Origin: Methylophilaceae bacterium
Lineage (GTDB): Bacteria > Pseudomonadota > Gammaproteobacteria > Burkholderiales > Methylophilaceae
DNA length: 9,411 bases
Reading direction: 5' to 3'
Assembly: GCA_017880825.1 (NCBI GenBank)
Contig: JADGRN010000044.1
Span: 1 to 9,411, forward strand
In this document: positions 5,422 through 9,411 of the stretch, one piece after another
Layout: the number at the start of each line of letters is the position of its first letter
Position numbering within the stretch: the stretch's first letter is position 1
Program-made: the position numbers and the translations under genes
The notes under the pieces: model-generated
The model's input: only the letters and a program-made list of their open reading frames with translations
The model's database searches: none
Told to the model about the DNA's origin: nothing

Positions 5422-5877
5422 TTAACTTGAGGCAGCCTTAGGGCGCGCAAACCATAGCACCGCGACCACCAGAATATTGAAAACAAGCATCAGCAAACTC
5501 GTCCATGTGACTCGTTGCTCAAGCTCAATAATCTCGAAAGGAATATAAAGTCCGGCACTGGCAATGCCGAGGATTGCCGCCCAGCCTCGATTTCTCCACA
5601 ACCCGTAAGCCTCGACAAAACGGATTGCCACATAAAACAGCGCGCCGAAAGCCAGTGCCAGCAGGCGCGGCTCGGTGATATCGGCAGAAAGCGCCAGCAG
5701 AATCTGCGGATATTTTCTGGCGGGGTTGAGATGAAAATGCGCGACTAGTTGCTCGGCGGCGACTTGCCAATCAGTATGCAAATGCCTGAACAAGGCAAAA
5801 GCCGTGGCCAGTACCAGCAGGCCTTTGGCAGCTTCAAAAATGGCGACGGAGCGCAGGCTGGTGCGTTTCAGGTCCAT
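5422..5877 (-). CDS. DUF2127 family membrane protein
   Basis: This is a small inner-membrane protein of unknown function. In the 151-residue form the hydrophobic segments are about 13-33, 72-94, 98-117 and 124-144. The DUF2127 signatures are clear: LRSVAIFEAAKGLLVL at the N terminus and VEAYGLWRNRGWA...YIPFEIIEL at 88-119, with conserved Tyr/Glu and Pro/Glu pairs. I chose ATG 5877 because homology begins just after it; the frame also allows TTG 5898 (158 residues), without a ribosome binding site. Neither start has a good Shine-Dalgarno, yet a perfect AGGAGG sits 60 nt upstream in front of a different frame (see the leader ORF). The gene separates prfA from prmC, which are more often adjacent. 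It is probably co-transcribed with them. I infer no function. Confidence 0.88.
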   Translation of the reverse strand: MDLKRTSLRSVAIFEAAKGLLVLATAFALFRHLHTDWQVAAEQLVAHFHLNPARKYPQILLALSADITEPRLLALAFGALFYVAIRFVEAYGLWRNRGWAAILGIASAGLYIPFEIIELEQRVTWTSLLMLVFNILVVAVLWFARPKAASS

Positions 5878-5933
5878 GCTGTCAAATTTGCACGGCAACA
5901 GCGCTGATTCTGCGCGATCAAGTCTTCGGCCAC
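5868..5933 (-). CDS. Possible 21-codon leader ORF overlapping the DUF2127 start
   Basis: AGGAGG (minus strand 5946-5941) is a perfect Shine-Dalgarno, and 7 nt after it lies GTG (5933-5931). This opens a 21-codon frame (VAEDLIAQNQRCCRANLTAWT) ending at TGA 5870-5868, which overlaps the DUF2127 ATG (5877) by 10 bp. The DUF2127 starts have no RBS of their own, so the leader could feed ribosomes to it. Alternatively, an indel in the 5' part may have separated the original RBS and start from the DUF2127 frame. The signal is seen directly; expression is inference. Confidence 0.35.
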   Translation of the reverse strand: MAEDLIAQNQRCCRANLTAWT

Positions 5934-5958
5934 AATCCGGCCTCCTGCAACAAAAACC

Positions 5959-7041
5959 TTAATTATCTTCACCCAGGCTTGCCAGTAGCTCTGCCTGATG
6001 CTCGCTTGCCAGCGCGTTGACCAGCTCGTCCATATCGCCTTGCATGATGGCGTCGATCTTGTATAGCGTGAGGTTGATGCGGTGGTCGGTGATGCGGCCC
6101 TGCGGGTAATTGTAGGTGCGGATGCGTTCAGAGCGGTCGCCGCTACCTATCATCAATTTGCGATCAGACGCAATTTTCGATTGCTGTTCGCGCACTTGCA
6201 CATCCTTGATGCGCGCTGCCAGAACGCTCATGGCCTGCGCCTTGTTGCGGTGCTGCGAACGGTCGTCCTGGCATTCGACGACGATGCCTGTGGGCAGGTG
6301 CGTGATGCGCACGGCGGAATCGGTTTTGTTGATGTGCTGGCCACCGGCGCCGCTGGCACGGTAAGTATCAATGCGGATTTCTGCGGGGTTGATCACCACA
6401 TCGCTGACCTCGTCGGCTTCCGGCAGCACCGCCACAGTGCAGGCGCTGGTGTGGATGCGGCCCTGGGTTTCGGTGTCTGGTACGCGCTGTACGCGATGTC
6501 CGCCTGATTCAAACTTGAGTTTGGAATAAGCGCCCTGGCCTTCAATTTTGGCGATGATTTCCTTGTAGCCGCCGAGTTCGGATTCATTGGCCGAGACCAC
6601 CTCTACCTTCCAGCGCTGGCGTTCAGCATAGCGGCTATACATGCGGAACAGGTCCCCGGCGAATAGCGCGGATTCGTCGCCGCCTGTACCGGCACGAATT
6701 TCAAGGAAGATGTTGCGTTCGTCGTTGGGGTCTTTCGGCAGCAGCAGTTTTTGCAGCTCGGCTTCAATGGCTTCCATTCTTGATTTGGCGCCGGTGATTT
6801 CTTCCTCGGCAAAACTTTTCATTTCCGGGTCGGACAGCATGCCCTGCGCTTCGGCAATATCTGTTTCGCATTGCTGATAGGCGCGGAACTGCTCGACGAT
6901 GGGCGTGATTTCGGCGTGTTCACGCGAGATCTTGCGGTAGTTGTCCATGTCGGACGTGGCATCTTCGCTGCTCAAAAGACGGTTGAGTTCATCCATGCGC
7001 TCGCTCAGGGTGGCGAGCTTTTTGGTCATCGAAGGCTTCAT
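5959..7041 (-). CDS. prfA: Peptide chain release factor 1 (RF1)
   Basis: RF1 reads UAA and UAG stop codons in the ribosomal A site and triggers hydrolysis of peptidyl-tRNA. The 360 residues are the normal length. An N-terminal helical domain (about 1-105) precedes the core block [24 protein letters not shown] (112-135). The stop-recognition region [14 protein letters not shown] (187-200) carries the RF1 PxT tripeptide as Pro188-Asp189-Thr190. The catalytic GGQ is at 233-235 in [18 protein letters not shown]; Gln235 is the residue PrmC would methylate. RF2 is excluded because SPF is absent and the block is PxT-type. ATG 7041 begins MKPS, the usual RF1 start. Its ATG overlaps by ATGA the stop of a possible small ORF downstream of hemA. 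It lies second or third in the hemA operon. Confidence 0.98.
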   Translation of the reverse strand: MKPSMTKKLATLSERMDELNRLLSSEDATSDMDNYRKISREHAEITPIVEQFRAYQQCETDIAEAQGMLSDPEMKSFAEEEITGAKSRMEAIEAELQKLLLPKDPNDERNIFLEIRAGTGGDESALFAGDLFRMYSRYAERQRWKVEVVSANESELGGYKEIIAKIEGQGAYSKLKFESGGHRVQRVPDTETQGRIHTSACTVAVLPEADEVSDVVINPAEIRIDTYRASGAGGQHINKTDSAVRITHLPTGIVVECQDDRSQHRNKAQAMSVLAARIKDVQVREQQSKIASDRKLMIGSGDRSERIRTYNYPQGRITDHRINLTLYKIDAIMQGDMDELVNALASEHQAELLASLGEDN

Positions 7042-7166
7042 TGCGAATTACTTTCAAAAGCGATTACTGTGTCGGCTGCATTTTCAATGCCTTGCCGTGC
7101 TGGCCGTACTGTCTTCGGCGCTTCATCCTTGCCGCCCTGTACTCCCATTTGAAACCAAATTTGCAT
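7038..7166 (-). CDS. Possible 42-codon ORF exactly filling the hemA-prfA gap
   Basis: Between hemA and prfA one reading frame is open end to end. Its ATG (7166-7164) overlaps the hemA stop as TGATG, and its TGA (7040-7038) overlaps the prfA start as ATGA. Both are typical re-initiation junctions. The 42-residue product starts [18 protein letters not shown] and is polar after residue 10, with no recognisable domain or membrane segment. There is no separate Shine-Dalgarno, so translation would depend on coupling to hemA. Codon choice (GGA, GTA, CGG, CCA) is less biased than in the flanking genes, which argues against strong selection. It may be a real small protein, a coupling device, or chance. 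Confidence 0.4.
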   Translation of the reverse strand: MQIWFQMGVQGGKDEAPKTVRPARQGIENAADTVIAFESNSQ

Positions 7167-8413
7167 CAGAGATGAATTTGATAGAGCTGGCGCAACAGGA
7201 TTTCCAGTTGTTCGCGGTCATCGCCATTGCTGTTGTTTAGCGCATGGCTGGGTCCATGCAACAGTTTATTGGTAAGCGCACTACTCAGCGCTTCAAGCAC
7301 AGTTGCAGGGTCTTCGCCACGCGCCAGCAGCTTTTGCGCTTTTTCCAGTTCATTACGCCGCAAACGCTCAGCATGGTCGCGCAATGCGCGTATGGTGGGC
7401 ACGGCGTCACGGGTTTGCAGCCAGTGCATGAAGTTTTCCACACGCACATTGATGATGATTTCGGCATCAATCGCGGCTTCCTGGCGGTTGCCCAGGCCTT
7501 CCTGCACGATTTGCGCGAGGTCATCCACGGTGTAGAGGAACACGTCATCCAGCTCAGCGGCTTCCGGCTCAATGTCGCGCGGCACCGCCAAATCCACCAT
7601 GAACATGGGGCGACGTTTGCGCGCTTTGATGGCACGCTCCACCATGCCCAAGCCCACAATCGGTAACTGGCTGGCAGTGGAAGTGACGACGATATCGAAT
7701 TCGGCCAGGCGGTCAGGCAGATCAGCCAGCAAAATCGCGCTAGCACCGATTCTTTGTGCCAGCTCGGCGCCGCGTTCCAGTGTGCGATTGGCGATGGTAA
7801 TGGACGCCGGTTTTTGTGCGGTAAAGTGCTCGGCGCACAGCTCGATCATCTCACCAGCGCCGATAAACAGCACCTTGCGGCCGTGCAGATTGCCGAAAAT
7901 ACGCTGTGCCAGCTTGACCGAAGCGGCAGCCATGGAAATAGAACTGGCGCCGATATTGGTGTTGGTGCGGACTTCCTTCGCTACCGCAAACGTGCGCTGA
8001 AACAGCTTGTGCAGCAAGGTGCCCAAGGTACCTGCATGTTCGGCAATCTTCACCGCCTGCTTGAACTGTCCAAGGATTTGCGGCTCGCCCAGCACCATGG
8101 AATCCAGCCCGGCGGCGACGCGGAATGCATGTTTGACCGCATCCTGCTGCGGCAGGGTGTACATATAGGGTTGAATGTTTAGAGGTTGCAGGCTGTGATA
8201 TTTGGCCAGCCAGTCCAGCGCTAGTTGGGGATTTTCAGTATTACAGTAAAGCTCGGTACGGTTGCAGGTCGACAAAATCGCCGCCTCGCGCACCCCATGA
8301 TGCGTGGTCAAATCACGTAACGCCAGCCCCAGATGTTCGTTCTGAAAGGCAACGTGTTCGCGGATGGAAATCGGTGCGGTGGTGTGGTTAACACCGACAG
8401 TGAATAGATGCAT
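7166..8413 (-). CDS. hemA: Glutamyl-tRNA reductase
   Basis: HemA reduces glutamyl-tRNA(Glu) with NADPH to glutamate-1-semialdehyde, the first committed step of C5-pathway tetrapyrrole synthesis. The 415 residues match the family. The catalytic domain has STCNRTE with nucleophile Cys50 and the block [22 protein letters not shown] (95-116) with His95 as the likely acid/base. The NADPH domain begins [10 protein letters not shown] (180-189) and includes TIANRT (206-211) and VVTSTAS (242-248). [12 protein letters not shown] (272-283) and the C-terminal dimerisation helices (about 310-415) follow. It is the first gene of the leftward operon with prfA, an order common in proteobacteria. GGA about 11 nt before ATG 8413 is a weak RBS. 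It diverges from rpe with a 115-bp shared upstream region. Confidence 0.98.
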   Translation of the reverse strand: MHLFTVGVNHTTAPISIREHVAFQNEHLGLALRDLTTHHGVREAAILSTCNRTELYCNTENPQLALDWLAKYHSLQPLNIQPYMYTLPQQDAVKHAFRVAAGLDSMVLGEPQILGQFKQAVKIAEHAGTLGTLLHKLFQRTFAVAKEVRTNTNIGASSISMAAASVKLAQRIFGNLHGRKVLFIGAGEMIELCAEHFTAQKPASITIANRTLERGAELAQRIGASAILLADLPDRLAEFDIVVTSTASQLPIVGLGMVERAIKARKRRPMFMVDLAVPRDIEPEAAELDDVFLYTVDDLAQIVQEGLGNRQEAAIDAEIIINVRVENFMHWLQTRDAVPTIRALRDHAERLRRNELEKAQKLLARGEDPATVLEALSSALTNKLLHGPSHALNNSNGDDREQLEILLRQLYQIHL

Positions 8414-8486
8414 GTCGTAATTTTCCAGTATCAGACGTGCTTAAGCAACAATTTCAGTCCTTTAGATTGTCTTCTGGGCGCTGATT

Positions 8487-8512
8487 GCGGTTAAAATAAA
8501 GCTTTTTACCGC
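8487..8512. promoter_or_regulatory. Palindrome in the hemA-rpe divergent promoter region
   Basis: GCGGTTAAAA (8487-8496) and TTTTTACCGC (8503-8512) form a 10-bp inverted repeat with one mismatch, and the centre AAAGCTTT is itself symmetric. It ends 16 bp before the rpe ATG. It overlaps TAAAAT (8492-8497), a -10-like hexamer that follows TTGTCT (8467-8472) at a long 19-bp spacing. It could be an operator at the rpe promoter; a terminator role is unlikely so close to two starts. No regulator is named. Confidence 0.35.
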
Positions 8513-8528
8513 TAACAGACTAAATATC

Positions 8529-9227
8529 ATGGCCAAAACCTACAGAATTGCTCCAAGTATTCTTTCCGCCAACTTTGCCAGGCTGGGTCAGGAGATCACC
8601 GATGTCATCACTTCCGGGACTGACATTGTGCATTTCGACGTGATGGATAACCATTACGTTCCAAACTTGACCATCGGTCCGCTGATTTGCGAAGCGATTC
8701 GCCCGGTGACCGATGCCATCATTGATGTGCATTTGATGGTCATGCCTGTGGATCGCATCATTCCGGATTTCGCCAAGGCCGGTGCCAACATCATTACTTT
8801 TCACCCGGAAGCCTCCAATCACATTGACCGTTCCCTGTCCCTGGTGAGAGAGCTGGGCTGTAAGTCTGGTTTGGTGTTCAACCCGGCAACGCCGCTGGAT
8901 TATCTGGATCATGTGATGGACAAGATCGACATGGTGTTGCTGATGTCGGTTAACCCCGGTTTTGGAGGCCAGAAGTTTATCCCTGAAACGCTGAATAAAC
9001 TGCGTCTGGCTCGCGCCAGAATTGATGCCTATATGCAAAAGTCGGGCCGTGAAGTTTGGCTGGAAGTGGATGGTGGCGTGAATGCCGCCAACATTGCGGA
9101 AATCGCCTGCGCTGGTGCTGATACCTTTGTTGCTGGTTCTGCGGTGTTTGGCGCCGGCAAAGATAGCGACCCCAATCGCTATAACAGCATCGTCGGTGCA
9201 CTGCGCACGGAACTGGCCAAGGTCTAA
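8529..9227 (+). CDS. rpe: Ribulose-phosphate 3-epimerase
   Basis: Rpe interconverts ribulose 5-phosphate and xylulose 5-phosphate in the pentose phosphate pathway, and in the Calvin or ribulose-monophosphate cycle if these are present. The 232-residue TIM barrel is full length. It shows [15 protein letters not shown] (8-22) and [12 protein letters not shown] (35-46) with metal ligands His35 and Asp37, then DVHLMV (66-71) with His68. [14 protein letters not shown] (139-152) contains the phosphate-binding Gly loop. EVDGGV (179-184) supplies catalytic Asp181. All metal and acid/base residues are intact. ATG 8529 has only a weak purine stretch upstream, but the N terminus matches the family exactly. 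It diverges from hemA and is followed after 7 bp by gph, so the two form an operon. Confidence 0.98.
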   Translation: MAKTYRIAPSILSANFARLGQEITDVITSGTDIVHFDVMDNHYVPNLTIGPLICEAIRPVTDAIIDVHLMVMPVDRIIPDFAKAGANIITFHPEASNHIDRSLSLVRELGCKSGLVFNPATPLDYLDHVMDKIDMVLLMSVNPGFGGQKFIPETLNKLRLARARIDAYMQKSGREVWLEVDGGVNAANIAEIACAGADTFVAGSAVFGAGKDSDPNRYNSIVGALRTELAKV

Positions 9228-9234
9228 CCATCGC

Positions 9235-9411
9235 ATGCACGCAGTGGTCAATATTAAGCCGCAAGTTTTTCCTGTTGCCGTCAAAGCCGTGGTTATTGAT
9301 CTTGACGGCACGCTGCTGCACACCGCACCGGACCTGGCCGAGGCCGCCAACCGCATGCTGGTTGAAATGAACATGCCACCCATCAAGCAAGCCTTGCTCG
9401 AAACCTATGTC
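9235..9411 (+). CDS. gph: Phosphoglycolate phosphatase Gph (N-terminal 59 residues, runs off window)
   Basis: Gph hydrolyses 2-phosphoglycolate, formed by Rubisco oxygenation or DNA-end repair, to glycolate. The visible 59 residues start at ATG 9235 and the frame is open to the window end. HAD motif I, VVIDLDGTLLHTAPDL (19-34), carries nucleophile Asp22 and general acid Asp24. It is followed by AEAANRMLVEMNMPP, the usual start of the Gph cap region. Motifs II-IV lie outside the window, so other HAD phosphatases are not strictly excluded. The rpe-gph order (often followed by trpE) is standard in beta- and gammaproteobacteria and supports the call. AAGG about 13 nt upstream, within the end of rpe, is a poor RBS; coupling to rpe is likely. 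Confidence 0.92.
   Translation, partial: MHAVVNIKPQVFPVAVKAVVIDLDGTLLHTAPDLAEAANRMLVEMNMPPIKQALLETYV

Noticed and set aside
8520..9390. Long open frames antisense to rpe and gph (288 and 137 codons), and similar long frames opposite prmC, prfA and hemA.
   Set aside because: All lie opposite genes with complete catalytic motifs and have low-complexity or Arg/His/Gln-rich translations typical of codon-bias shadows.

Overview
The gene content and protein sequences suggest a betaproteobacterium, probably in or near the Nitrosomonadales (for example a Methylophilaceae- or Gallionellaceae-like genome). This rests on family resemblance alone. Supporting points are the MetX of the HALSGxHH type, the order hemA-prfA-prmC, rpe followed by gph, and a cysteine-rich hemerythrin-like protein of a kind I associate with iron- and nitrogen-cycling betaproteobacteria.

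Left part (1-1271). The start of metX (methionine biosynthesis) runs leftwards and leaves the window. A gamma-carbonic-anhydrase-family gene diverges from it with only 21 bp between the two ATGs. Overlapping, oppositely oriented -10-like boxes sit in that gap, so both mRNAs could be leaderless. The carbonic anhydrase homologue loses its C-terminal part near position 1028. Two strong imperfect palindromes follow the break, then an AT-rich leader.

Middle part (1272-4042). This looks accessory. It holds a membrane-anchored GGDEF diguanylate cyclase, a decayed fragment of a second mgtC-type gene, an unrecognised four-helix membrane protein, and a hemerythrin-like di-iron protein with an inserted cysteine cluster. 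The mgtC fragment is about 92% identical over 80 bp to the 3' end of the intact mgtC-family gene at 4043-4531. The two copies are direct repeats bracketing the membrane protein and hemerythrin genes, which suggests duplication or insertion here. Most of the intergenic DNA lies in this part.

Right part (4043-9411). This is a compact housekeeping region. A leftward operon reads hemA (first step of tetrapyrrole synthesis), a possible 42-codon ORF, prfA (RF1), a DUF2127 membrane protein, prmC (methylates the GGQ glutamine of RF1) and the mgtC-family gene. Two small ORFs missed by length cut-offs sit at junctions of this operon: one fills the hemA-prfA gap exactly, the other is a 21-codon leader with a perfect AGGAGG before the DUF2127 gene. 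Diverging from hemA is rpe (pentose phosphate, Calvin or RuMP cycle), followed 7 bp later by the start of gph (phosphoglycolate phosphatase), which leaves the window.

I found no tRNA, rRNA, CRISPR array, intact transposase or clear rho-independent terminator. No complete new multi-gene system is evident. The best leads are the mgtC-bracketed segment with the cysteine-rich hemerythrin, the two junction ORFs, and the palindromes at the carbonic anhydrase breakpoint.
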